In this document: piece by piece, positions 1-8,300 of the stretch | Layout of the letters: each line of letters opens with the position of its first letter | How positions within the stretch are numbered: the stretch's first letter is position 1 | Origin: Acetobacteraceae bacterium | Lineage (GTDB): Bacteria; Pseudomonadota; Alphaproteobacteria; Acetobacterales; Acetobacteraceae | Length of the DNA stretch: 41,873 nucleotides | Reading direction: 5' to 3' | Assembly: GCA_022842185.1 (NCBI GenBank) | Contig: JALHQB010000046.1 | Coordinates: 1 to 41,873 of the forward strand | Notes under the pieces: model-generated | Seen by the model: only the letters and a program-made list of their open reading frames with translations | What the model was told of the DNA's origin: nothing | Databases searched by the model: none | Translations under genes and position numbers: made by a program

Positions 1-107
1 ACCGCGGCGGGTGGCGTTGCGGCGCCGTCCGGGACTGTTTGCGCCGCGGCCCCTCCGCCCAGCAGCAACGCCGCCGCCGCCAGCAATCCGCGCCGGGCCG
101 CGATCAC
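1..107 (-). CDS. Secreted protein of unknown function, N-terminal part only (cut by window edge)
   Basis: A GTG start at 107 overlaps the TGA stop of the NUDIX gene as GTGA. The 35 codons visible encode a clear Sec-type signal peptide: two arginines at residues 5-6, a leucine/alanine-rich core, and a probable cleavage site after AAA before Gln at about residue 24. A Pro/Ala-rich segment follows. The reading frame stays open to the window edge, so the domain and function cannot be seen. The four-base overlap suggests translation coupled to the NUDIX gene. The signal peptide and overlap are read directly; that it is a real gene is inferred from both. Confidence 0.6.
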   Translation of the reverse strand, partial: MIAARRGLLAAAALLLGGGAAAQTVPDGAATPPAA

Positions 108-640
108 AGCGCACCGCCCGCGGGCAGCGGCCGCGTGCCACGTGGGTCCTCCGGCGGATTGACCGCGACCGCCCCCACATCGTCCCGCCACGCCTGCAAG
201 GCCCAGCGCACCGATGGGAAGGCGATGTCGTCCCAGGGGATGTCGGCCCAGGCGAAGCGCCGGACCTCCAGGCTTTCCGGCCCCGCCTCGAAGCCAGGCT
301 GTTCCATCCTGGCGCGGAAGATCACCTGCACCTGCCCCAGCCGGGCGATGGAATAGACGGCGAGCACACCGTCGAGGGCGATGCGCGCGCGGGCTTCCTC
401 CCAGGCTTCGCGGCGGGCGCCTTCCTCGACCGTCTCGCCCATTTCCATGTAGCCGGCGGGCAGCGTCCAGAAGCCGAGGCGCGGTTCGATGGCGCGCCGA
501 CACAACAGGACGCTGTCGCCCTCGGCCACGACGGATCCGACGACGATTTTCGGGTTCTCATACGCGACATGCCCGCAATCGGGGCAGGTCAGACGCTCGC
601 GGTCGTCGCCTTCGGGGATGCGCCGGACGAAACGGGACAT
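104..640 (-). CDS. NUDIX hydrolase with N-terminal zinc-finger-like CxxC
   Basis: Predicted 178-residue NUDIX pyrophosphohydrolase, cytoplasmic, likely acting on an ADP-ribose-type or other nucleoside diphosphate compound. A CPDC pair lies at residues 19-22, followed by VAYENPK, the usual start of the NUDIX fold in this subgroup. The NUDIX box is at residues 63-85: G63, E69, R77-E78 and E81-E82 match the metal-binding pattern Gx5Ex7REUxEExGU. The late glycine is replaced by arginine, as is common in relatives with EEARA. I chose the ATG at 640 because the family homology begins at MSRFVRRIPEGD; an upstream ATG at 679 adds only low-complexity residues. It overlaps the next secreted-protein gene by four bases. 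The substrate cannot be told from sequence. Confidence 0.9.
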   Translation of the reverse strand: MSRFVRRIPEGDDRERLTCPDCGHVAYENPKIVVGSVVAEGDSVLLCRRAIEPRLGFWTLPAGYMEMGETVEEGARREAWEEARARIALDGVLAVYSIARLGQVQVIFRARMEQPGFEAGPESLEVRRFAWADIPWDDIAFPSVRWALQAWRDDVGAVAVNPPEDPRGTRPLPAGGAL

Positions 641-766
641 GCGTGAATCATGGCGGCGCCGACCGGGTGCCGCAAGCACCGGTTGCAGGATCGGGCCAGG
701 ATCGGCCGCGGGCGTGGCAATCCTGCGCGCCTTCCGGTCGCGGCCGCATCGGTCCGACCGGGGCTT

Positions 767-982
767 CTAGACCCGCAGGTCCAGCAACGACCCCCGCGGC
801 AGGTTGCCGCCCGCCGGCGGCGTGCTGCCGGCCGGCGGCGCCGTTTGCAGGATGCGCTGCGCCGGCACCGAATTGCGCGATGCATCGGTCCGGTCGTTCC
901 CGCGCACCGGCTGGATGCCCGCATTGCGCGAGACTTCCTGGGTGAAGGCCGAAAGGGAATTGAGGCTGAGCATGGACAGCAT
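767..982 (-). CDS. Small hypothetical protein (71 aa)
   Basis: A 71-residue ORF downstream of pgk on the same strand, starting MLSMLSLNSLSAFTQEVSRN and ending in RGSLLDLRV. There is no signal peptide or membrane segment. It has a Pro/Gly-rich stretch near residues 48-62 and a short hydrophobic tail. The ATG at 982 has GGTGG about five bases upstream; an in-frame start at 1063 exists but adds arginine-rich sequence that looks non-coding. I do not recognise a domain. The tidy start site and G/C third positions favour a real gene, but no function can be given. Confidence 0.45.
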   Translation of the reverse strand: MLSMLSLNSLSAFTQEVSRNAGIQPVRGNDRTDASRNSVPAQRILQTAPPAGSTPPAGGNLPRGSLLDLRV

Positions 983-1135
983 AGTCCACCCCAGGCGTGA
1001 AGAATGCCCTAACCCGGACCAAGGGCGTTCGACACGACGGACGGGGCTGATGCGCATGGGCATACCCTGCGCCGCAGCCCCGTTAACCTTCCAGCAACCT
1101 GTGCGTGCAGATTACGACGCCGGCCCTGCCAGGGT

Positions 1136-2329
1136 TCACTTGTCCGTGAGTGCGGCGACCCCCGGCAGCGTCTTGCCTTCCAGCCATTCCAGGAAGGCGC
1201 CGCCAGCCGTCGAGACGTAAGTCATTCGGTCCAGCACGCCGGCATGGCGCAGCGCCGAGACAGTATCCCCGCCACCGCCGATCGACTTCAGGGCGCCCGA
1301 TTGCGTCAATGCCGCAACCACCTGCGCCACCGCGACGGTCGAAGTATCGAAGGGCGGCGTCTCAAAGGCGCCGAGCGGGCCGTTCCACACCAGGGTGGAC
1401 GCCGTGCGCAGCCGGGCTTCGATCGCCTGTTCGGTCTCCGGCCCGACATCGAGCGCCATGAAGCCCTCCGGCACCGCCTCGGCCGTCACGATGCGCGTCG
1501 CCGCATTGGCGCGGAATTCCTCCGCCACCACCAGGTCGCTCGGCAGCAGGATCTCGCAATTCGCCGCCTTGGCGGTGTCCAGGATGGCGCGCGCGGTGTC
1601 GTGCATCTCCGCTTCCTGCAGCGACGTGCCCATCGCGAATCCTTGGGCGGCGAGGAAGGTATTGGCCATCGCCCCCCCGATCACCAGCACATCGACCCGC
1701 TTCGACAGATTGCCCAGCAGATCCAACTTGGTGGACACCTTCGACCCGCCGACGATCGCCACCACCGGCCGCGCCGGATTGCCCAGCGCGGCATCCAGCG
1801 CCTTGAGCTCCGCTTCCATCATCCGCCCTGCATAGGAGGGCACCAGATGCGCCACGCCCTCGGTCGAGGCATGCGCGCGATGCGCGGCGGAGAAGGCATC
1901 ATTCACGAAGGCGTCGGCCAGTTGCGCCAGCGCCGCCGCCATGGTGGGGTCGTTCTTCTCCTCCCCCGCATGGAAACGCGTGTTCTCCAGCAGCAGGATG
2001 TCGCCATCGGCCATCGCCGAGACGGCGGCTTCGGCCTGCGGCCCGATGCAGTCATCGGCCCAGGCCACCGGGCGCCGCAGCGCCGCCGACAGGGCTTCCT
2101 GCAGCGACTTGAGCGACATCTCCGGCACCCGCTTGCCTTTTGGGCGGTCGAAATGGCTGCAGACGATGACCCGCGCGCCCGCATTGGCGAGTTCCGCGAT
2201 GGTCGGGCACAGCCGTTCGATGCGCGTCCGATCGGTGATGACGCCCTCGCGCACCGGCACATTCAGGTCGGCGCGCAGCAACACGCGCTTGCCGCGGGCT
2301 TCCAGGGCGTCAATCGTTCGGTAGGACAT
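1136..2329 (-). CDS. pgk: Phosphoglycerate kinase
   Basis: Transfers a phosphate from 1,3-bisphosphoglycerate to ADP in glycolysis, or the reverse in gluconeogenesis. The protein has 397 residues, the usual bacterial length. The N-terminal substrate signature RADLNVPV is at residues 19-26, HFDRPKG follows near residue 60, and the nucleotide-domain glycine run GGGGDT is near the C-terminus. The ATG at 2329 is the family start ([23 protein letters not shown]); longer in-frame sequence upstream is unrelated. A divergent gene starts at 2362, so both promoters must sit in or overlap a 32-bp gap. In many relatives pgk follows tkt-gap directly; here those genes are on the same strand but about 7.4 kb away. 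Confidence 0.97.
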   Translation of the reverse strand: MSYRTIDALEARGKRVLLRADLNVPVREGVITDRTRIERLCPTIAELANAGARVIVCSHFDRPKGKRVPEMSLKSLQEALSAALRRPVAWADDCIGPQAEAAVSAMADGDILLLENTRFHAGEEKNDPTMAAALAQLADAFVNDAFSAAHRAHASTEGVAHLVPSYAGRMMEAELKALDAALGNPARPVVAIVGGSKVSTKLDLLGNLSKRVDVLVIGGAMANTFLAAQGFAMGTSLQEAEMHDTARAILDTAKAANCEILLPSDLVVAEEFRANAATRIVTAEAVPEGFMALDVGPETEQAIEARLRTASTLVWNGPLGAFETPPFDTSTVAVAQVVAALTQSGALKSIGGGGDTVSALRHAGVLDRMTYVSTAGGAFLEWLEGKTLPGVAALTDK

Positions 2330-2361
2330 GCGCGTGTGATTTCCCGGCAGGAGATGTGGAT

Positions 2362-2748
2362 ATGGTCCGCTGGCTTGCGGTGTTCTTGCTGTTCCCGGTC
2401 CTAGCATCGGCGCAGGAGGGGTTCCAGTTGCCGTCGGGCAACATCCACTGCATGACGTTTGAGGGCAGCATTCGTTGCGACGTGCTGCAATCAACCTACC
2501 CCCGCCCGCCGCGCCCGCTCGGTTGCGATCTGGAGTACGGCGATGCGGTGGAAGTGGCGCCGAGCGGGGCCGCGCGGCTGGTCTGCCACGGCGATACCGT
2601 GGCGGATCCGGCTTTACCGGTGCTGGGATATGGGCGTGCCTGGCGGGGGCGCGGGATGTCGTGCACGGCTAGCCAGGCCGGCCTGCGCTGCGTGAACGCG
2701 GAGGGACGCGGCTTTGAATTGTCGCGCGCACGCATGCTGGTGTTCTGA
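2362..2748 (+). CDS. Small secreted cysteine-rich protein, DUF6636-like
   Basis: A 128-residue protein with a signal peptide ([17 protein letters not shown], cleavage before Gln18). The mature part starts with [10 protein letters not shown], typical of DUF6636-like secreted proteins, and holds six cysteines that could form three disulfides in the periplasm. AGGAG at 2349-2353 lies eight bases before the ATG at 2362, which fits better than the in-frame GTG at 2356. Divergent from pgk. The molecular role of this family is unknown to me; the family call rests on the SGNIxC opening and cysteine spacing. Confidence 0.75.
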   Translation: MVRWLAVFLLFPVLASAQEGFQLPSGNIHCMTFEGSIRCDVLQSTYPRPPRPLGCDLEYGDAVEVAPSGAARLVCHGDTVADPALPVLGYGRAWRGRGMSCTASQAGLRCVNAEGRGFELSRARMLVF

Positions 2749-3051
2749 GACGCCAGGGCTGGTGCAAGCGGCCATGCCGCCGATGCTTCGAACCGAAAAT
2801 GCCTCCTGCGCCGCCCTCGCCTTGCGTGACCCGCCCCGCCGTGGCCTCATCTGCAGCGGAGCGTGATGCGCTCCTTCTTGCGGCCTGATCGCGTGTGTCA
2901 GGCATTCGGGTCGTTCCACCGCGCGCCATCACGCCCTGACGAATCGTGTGGTCCGAGGATCGGGCGCGCGGCCCAGACCAGGAGGAACGACCGATGAGGT
3001 GGCGCCGCCGCAGCCTGCTCGGGGCAGGGTCGCCTGGGACCATTCGCGCTG
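2749..3051. other. Gene-poor stretch between the DUF6636-like gene and a ParB-like remnant
   Basis: About 300 bp with no convincing long gene. A weak hairpin GGAGCG-TGATG-CGCTCC at 2858-2874 followed by TTCTT could be a terminator about 110 bp after the secreted-protein stop. Near its right end an AGGAGG precedes a 23-codon ORF, listed separately. Nothing else stands out. Confidence 0.4.
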
Positions 3052-3065
3052 ATGGGGCGCGATAA
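2994..3065 (+). pseudogene. Possible truncated start of a Tat-exported protein (23 codons)
   Basis: A consensus ribosome binding site AGGAGG (2980-2985) lies eight bases before an ATG at 2994. The peptide begins MRWRRRSLLGAGS, like the n-region of a twin-arginine leader, then turns into unrelated residues and stops at 3063-3065. The simplest reading is that the 5' end of a gene was left behind when the ParB-like remnant sequence was joined here. It may also be a chance match; the evidence is the binding site plus the RRRSLLGAG motif only. Confidence 0.25.
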
Positions 3066-3508
3066 GAGGCCGGGCGGAAAAGGGACAGATGTGTCCCTTT
3101 TCCCCGCTTTCGCCCGGGAAATGGCGGAAAAGCTCGGGATTTCGCGCCGCTCGGTCAATCGGTCTATCGCCCGGTCGAAAATCGAACCGACCTGCGCGTG
3201 ACGCTGGTGCTGTCGCGCCGGGCTGACCAGGGCGCCACGCTGGATGCCCAGCTCAGGCGGACGCCAGCCTTCGTCGCCGGTTGGTTCTCGCCCTGACGCG
3301 GGATGAAAAGCCCGCAAAGTTCATCGCTGTCGCAACCGCCAAAATCCGAGGCAAAGGCAACACTCCCGACCCTGTCGAGGAAAAATTCCTGGCGCTGAAG
3401 AGCCGCTGGGAAAAGTCGGCAGCCAGGGCGCGGCGCAAATTCCTTTCCTACTTGGCCGAAATGGGCGCGGTGCCTGCGATGCAGGAGGAAGGAATGCAGA
3501 CCGCCTGA
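3052..3508 (+). pseudogene. ParB-like partition/DNA-binding protein, 5'-truncated and broken by two frameshifts
   Basis: Three overlapping frames join into one ParB-like C-terminal half. The first (3052 to about 3190) holds the helix-turn-helix AEKLGISRRSVNRSIARSK. The second (about 3189-3250) continues DLRVTLVLSRRADQGATLDA. The third (about 3254-3508) reads QADASLRRRLVLALTRDEKP and ends in a basic helical tail with a TGA at 3506-3508. ParB-like proteins carry this order: HTH, a short region of repeated leucines and acidic residues, then 'DEKPAK...A' and a tail. The N-terminal ParB/Srx nuclease-like domain is absent, so the gene cannot be whole even if the shifts are sequencing errors. It may come from a plasmid or integrated element. 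The family call is from motif memory, not a search. Confidence 0.5.
3076..3103. repeat. Perfect 12-bp-arm palindrome
   Basis: GGAAAAGGGACA and TGTCCCTTTTCC are exact reverse complements separated by GATG. The palindrome lies inside the first frame of the ParB-like remnant. Its AAAAGGGACAGAT core resembles palindromes often seen with REP-associated transposases, but no such transposase is in the window. Confidence 0.7.
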
Positions 3509-3512
3509 TCCG

Positions 3513-4106
3513 TCATGGCGGGGACCAGCGGCGCCAGAAGGCGCCGGGATCGGGCCGCGGCGGGCTCGGCCGCTCCGCCGCCGGCGTGCCGGCATAGATC
3601 CAGCCGAGCAGCATGTCGGTTGCGGCGAAGCCGAGCACCCGCTTGACCTCGGCATCCTCGAGCGCGCCCGAGGACAGCCAGATGGCGCCGAAGCCCTGCG
3701 CCTCAAGCGCATTGATGAAGTTCATCACGCCGGCGGCGGCTGTGGCCTGCTGTTCCCACAACGGGATGCGGTGGTCCGGCCGCAGCACGGCACCGGCGGC
3801 GACCAGCAGCGGCGCGCGCAGTGGCTTTGCGCGTTCAAGGTCGAGCCGTTCCACAGGCGTGTCCGGAAACCGACGCAGCAGGGATGCGGCGATGACTTCG
3901 CCGAAGGCGCTGCGCGCGTCACCCTCGATGCAGACGAAGCGCGAAGGGCGCAACCCGCCATGATCCGGAACTCGGAGTGCTGCCGCCACGGCATGGCCAA
4001 GCGCGCGATCGTCGGGACCTGGCGCCTGAAGCAGGCGCGGGGGGACGGAGGCGCGCGAAAGAAGCGCGGCAAGCGCCGCAGGCATGGGAGTCAGGGTGTC
4101 GGGCAC
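3513..4106 (-). CDS. Nitroreductase family protein, YdjA-like
   Basis: A 197-residue FMN-dependent oxidoreductase of the nitroreductase fold, probably a homodimer using NAD(P)H; its physiological substrate is unknown. Family marks: VPDHGGLRPSRFVCIEG (about residues 46-62), the RAPLLVAAGA strand, the WEQQATAAAGVMNF helix near residue 117, and QGFGAIWLSSGAL. It ends with LGWIYAGTP and a proline-rich tail, as in YdjA. The start at 4106 is GTG; an ATG at 4085 would give a protein seven residues shorter. A palindrome at 4150-4171 lies about 45 bp upstream and could be its operator. Confidence 0.88.
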   Translation of the reverse strand: MPDTLTPMPAALAALLSRASVPPRLLQAPGPDDRALGHAVAAALRVPDHGGLRPSRFVCIEGDARSAFGEVIAASLLRRFPDTPVERLDLERAKPLRAPLLVAAGAVLRPDHRIPLWEQQATAAAGVMNFINALEAQGFGAIWLSSGALEDAEVKRVLGFAATDMLLGWIYAGTPAAERPSPPRPDPGAFWRRWSPP

Positions 4107-4149
4107 GGCGATAGCTGGATCCTGAGCCAGTGTGTGAAGCCTTTAGATT

Positions 4150-4171
4150 ATGCAACTCAGTCGCATTTGCA
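4150..4171. promoter_or_regulatory. Fur-box-like palindrome upstream of the nitroreductase
   Basis: ATGCAACTCAGTCGCAT (4150-4166) is a palindrome with one mismatched pair about a central C. It is followed by TTGCA, so the whole can also be read as TGCAA...TTGCA. It resembles iron-responsive operators found before TonB receptors in several proteobacteria. It lies about 45 bp upstream of the nitroreductase start, a position that could overlap a promoter. No TonB receptor is nearby. The regulator is inferred only from shape. Confidence 0.3.
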
Positions 4172-4299
4172 ACGCGTAAGAGGTACCTATCTTCGTCCGA
4201 TCGCTGCTCAACCTGGATCGCCGCTTCTTGACCACGCGACACCGGCCAGCTGACCCCTCCCCTCGCTTTGATAAGGTGCTGTCCGCAGTTGCGTTGGGG

Positions 4300-4362
4300 A
4301 TGGAGGGATTCGCCGTTGGCCACGTCCTGCGCGGCTGCGCCACCACGACACGGTCAGTCCAT
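4300..4362 (+). pseudogene. Possible N-terminal scrap of an IS481-type transposase
   Basis: An ATG at 4300 opens a frame reading VGHVLRGCATTTRSVHR, close to the N-terminus I recall for IS481-type transposases (MGQVLHGxATTTxAVR). After about 20 residues the frame runs into sequence antisense to the LysR gene and the likeness ends. No terminal repeats are seen. If correct, it is the edge of an old insertion next to the damaged LysR gene. Confidence 0.35.
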
Positions 4363-4364
4363 CG

Positions 4365-5265
4365 CTACGCTCCGGCCTGGAGAAACTCCCGAAGCAGGAC
4401 GACATGCGGATCACGCAGGAGACCCGGCCTGGTGTGCAGCGCGAACACCCACGACCCCGGCAATTGGCGCGGCGCGAACAGCCGAACCAGTCGCCCGGCC
4501 GCCAACTCCGCATCCAGCAAAGGCACACGACCGAGTGCGACGCCCGCGCCCGCGATGGCGGCCGCGATCACCTGGTTGAAGCTGCTGAAGCGGACGATCC
4601 GAGGCTTGGCCGGCGCCACGCCCAACAGGGCCAGCCAATGCCCCCAATCCATCTCAGGGCTGTTGGTGTGCGCTTCCTCCAGCAGGCTGTGCCGCAGCAG
4701 CCCGTCCGGTCCCTCGAGCCCGTAAAGGGCCGGGCTGCAAACCGGAAACAGGGTCTCCTCGAACAGGATTTGATCTGGCGCGCGCACCGACCCGGCCCGC
4801 ACGCGCAGGATCGCAAGATCGATGCCCTCCCGGACCATGTCGGGTCGCTCTTCCTCGATCGCGCGCATGGTCCAGGCCGTGCTCGGATGCTGCCCGGCGA
4901 AGGCCGCGAGCCGCGGCGCCAGCCACAGCGATGCGAAGGATCCGTTGGCGGCGACGGTCAGTTGCGGGCGGGCGCGACCGGCGCGGCCCCGGACCGCGTC
5001 GCAGGCATCGCCAAGCCGCGCCAGCGCCTCCTCGACCGCCAGCAGCAGTTCCGCACCGGCGGGCGTTGGCGCGGTCAGGCTGTGGCCGGCACCATTGCGC
5101 GCCCGGGTGAGCAAGGGCGTCCGCAGTTCCGCCTCCAGCGCACGGATCTGGTGACTGACGGCGCTGGTGCTGACTCAGCGATGCCGCCGCGCGAGCAAAA
5201 CTGCCGTGGCGCGCGACGGCGGCGAAGGCGCGCAGGGTGGCGAGGGGAGGAAGGTGATCAGCCAT
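4365..5265 (-). pseudogene. LysR-family regulator with a frameshift in the DNA-binding domain
   Basis: The ATG at 5265 starts a LysR helix-turn-helix (LATLRAFAAVARHGSFARAAASLS), and another frame carries on exactly where expected with STSAVSHQIRALEAELRTPL, then a complete effector domain to the stop at 4365. The switch falls at about 5170-5176, where the coding strand reads CTGAGTCAGCACC; two missing bases (or one extra) account for it. The total is about 300 residues, the normal length, and the C-terminal half shows no further damage. It is therefore either a recent inactivation or an assembly/sequencing error. The divergent fused ABC exporter starts 117 bp away and would be the usual target of such a regulator. 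Downstream on the same strand lies the nitroreductase. Confidence 0.85.
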
Positions 5266-5382
5266 CGCCGTTCACTATAGCTCAACAGCGGATGAGAAAC
5301 CCGCATTTGCCGACCAGGGGCCCGGCGTCCAGCCTGGGACCGACGGCGCCGGTGGAGTCTCCGGCGGCAAGGAGCCTGCAGC

Positions 5383-8300
5383 ATGTATTTTGATCACCGC
5401 CTCTGGCAACTGACGGCCGGGCTGCGCCTGGGCCTGGCGGGCGGCGTGTTGCTGGGCCTGTTGGCGCTGGCCGCCGGCATTGCGCGGTTCGCCTTCCTCG
5501 GGATCGCGCTCGCGCGCGTTTTCGCAGGCGATGACATGGCCGCCATCGCCTGGCCCCTGGCCGGGGCGGTGCTCGCTGTCCTGATCCGCGCGGTGCTCGA
5601 TCACGCGCGCACCGTGCAGGCCAACCGGACCGCTGCGGCGGTGCAGGGCAGGCTGCGCGGCATGCTGTTCGACCGCATTGCGGCGCTCGGACCGGCCTGG
5701 TTCGCCGGGGAACGCACCGGCGGCGTCATGCTGTCCATGGTCGATGGCGTGGAGCAGTTGCAGACCTTCTTTGGCCAGTACGTCCCGCAACTGGCCATCG
5801 CCGCCTGCGCGCCGGTCGCGATCTTCCTGTTCATCGCCTTCTGGGATGTGCCGGTGGCGCTGGTGCTGATGACGGCGGCCTTGGCCACGCTGGTGCTGCC
5901 GGCGCTGGTGCATCGGTGGGACCGGCGCGCCGCGCTGGCCCGCCAGAAGGCCTTCAAGGCGTTCGGCAGCGAGTTCCTGGACGCCGTGCAGGGGCTGCCC
6001 ACGCTCCAGGCCTTCGGCCAGAGCCGGTCCTATGGCGAGACGCTCGCCGCCAAGGCACGCGCCTTGTACCAAAGCACCTTCTGGGTGCTGGCGATGGGCG
6101 TGCTGACGCGCGGCATCACCGATACCGGCATGGCATTGGGCGCGGCCATCGCGCTGATCCTGGGCGCGCATCGGGTCGGCGCGGGAGATATGAGCCTGGA
6201 AGCCCTTCTGGTCGTGCTGATGGCCGGCACGGAGATTTTCCGCCCCCTGCGCGACCTGCGCTCCGTTCTGCACCAGGGCATGGTCGGCCAATCCGCTGCC
6301 TTTGGGATCAATGCGCTGCTGGAGGCGCAGCCGGCGGTGGCGCCGGGTGGGGCGGCGCTGCGCCTGGGTGGTGACGGCCCGGCACCGTCCATCACCTTCA
6401 AGGACGTGCGCTTCGCCTATCCCGGCGGTCGCGCCGCGGCGCATGACGGGCTGGATTTCGCAATCGCTGCCGGGGAACGCGTCGGCATCGTCGGGCCGAG
6501 CGGGGCGGGCAAATCCTCCATCCTGCGGCTGCTGCTGCGCCAGCATGACCCCCAGGCGGGGCGCATCAGCATCGGCGGCCAGGACGTGGCCGGCCTGGAC
6601 CCCGCCGGCATCGCGGCCCAGGTGGCGATCGTGGCGCAGGATGCCACGCTGTTCCACGGCACCATCGCCGAGAACCTGCGCCTCGGCCGGCCCGGCGCGA
6701 GCGATGCCGAGATGCAGGCCGCCTGCCGCGCCGCCAATGCCCATGATTTCATCCAGGCATTGCCCGGCGGATATGAGGCGGTGATCGGTGAACGCGGCGC
6801 GCGCCTGTCCGGCGGGCAACGCCAGCGCCTGGCCATCGCACGCGCGCTGTTGCGGGACGCGCCCATCCTGATCCTCGACGAAGCGCTGTCGGCCGTGGAT
6901 GCCGAAAACGAGGCGCTGATCCAGCAGGCGCTGGACCGGCTGATGCAGGGGCGCACGACGCTGATCCTCGCGCATCGGCTGTCCAGCGTCATTGGCGCGG
7001 ACCGCATCCTGGTGCTCGACCACGGGCGGGTTGTGGAAAGCGGCACCCATGCCGCGCTGATGCGCCAGGACGGCATCTACCGGCGCCTGATGGGCGGCCA
7101 GGCCGCCGAACGCGGCGGGGCCGCCATGCCGGATCGCTTGCCGGACATCGCGGCGACGGGCCAGGCGGAGCCGGACGCCGCGACACCGCAGCCCGTCGAA
7201 CTTGCTGCCGAGGCGGCGTCGATCGGCTGGCGCGAGACCTTCGGCAGCCTGCTGCGCACCATCGTGCCGTGGCGTGGCAAGATGACGACGGTCGTGCTGC
7301 TGGGCATCCTGCGCGTGATCGCCTTCATCGGCGTGGGCGTGCTGGGTGCGCTGCTGATCGCGGCGCTGCGCGATGGTGCCCCGACATTCGGGTTGGCCAT
7401 GGCGCTGCTGGTCGTGGCGCCCGCCGCGGGGCTGCTGCACTGGCTGGAATCCTGGCTGGCGCATGACATCGCCTATCGCCTGCTGGCGGAGATGCGCATC
7501 GACGTGTTCGCCAAGCTGGATTCATTCGGGCCGGCCTATCTGATGCGACGGCGCACCGGCGACCTGGTCGCGCTGGCCACCACGGATGTCGAGACGGTGG
7601 AGTATTTCTACGCCCATACCGTTGCACCGGCCGTGGTCGCGGTGTTGGTGCCGGCAACGGTGCTGGCCGTGCTGGCCATCATCGCCTGGCCGGTCGCCGT
7701 CGCGCTTCTGCCCTTCCTGCTGTTTGCCGCCGTGTCCCCGCTGCGCGGCCGCGCGCGGATCGACCGCATGGGATCGGCGGCGCGGGAGGCTCTCGGGGCG
7801 CTTGGCGCCCATGTGACGGAAACCATCCAGGGCTTGGGCGACCTGCTCGCCTTCCGGGCGGTGCCAGCGCGGCGGGAGGGGTTCCAGGCGCGCGTCGCGA
7901 CCTATCAGCGCCATCGTCTGGCGTTGCTGGATGACCAGTCCCGCGCGGCGGCGGAGTTGGAGGCGGCAACCGGTCTCGGCGGCATTGCCGTGGCGGCGGT
8001 GGGTGCGGTGCTGGTGGCACAGGGCACGCTGGCGGCGGGGCTTCTGCCGGTGCTGATCCTGCTCGCCATCGCCGCCTTCCTGCCGGTATCCGAGATCGCG
8101 CAAGTCGGCCGGCAATTGGCCGACACCATCGCCTCCACACGCCGCCTGCGGGTGGTGCAGCGCGAGGTGCCTCTCGTCGTCGATGGCACAGAACGGCCGG
8201 AGCGACGGCCCGGCGGGTCGGAGGTGGCATTCAAGGCCGTGCGATTCGCCTATCCGGGTCGCGCACAGCCGGCGCTGGACGGGGTGGATCTGGTTCTCCA

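Noticed and set aside
2858..2874. Small hairpin as a firm terminator of the DUF6636-like gene
   Set aside because: Only six base pairs and far from the stop codon; mentioned in the intergenic entry but not called.
5275..7464. A 729-codon minus-strand open frame opposite the ABC exporter
   Set aside because: It is antisense to a protein with all ABC motifs in place; it is rich in His/Gln/Arg/Ala and shows no domain. High-GC antisense shadow.
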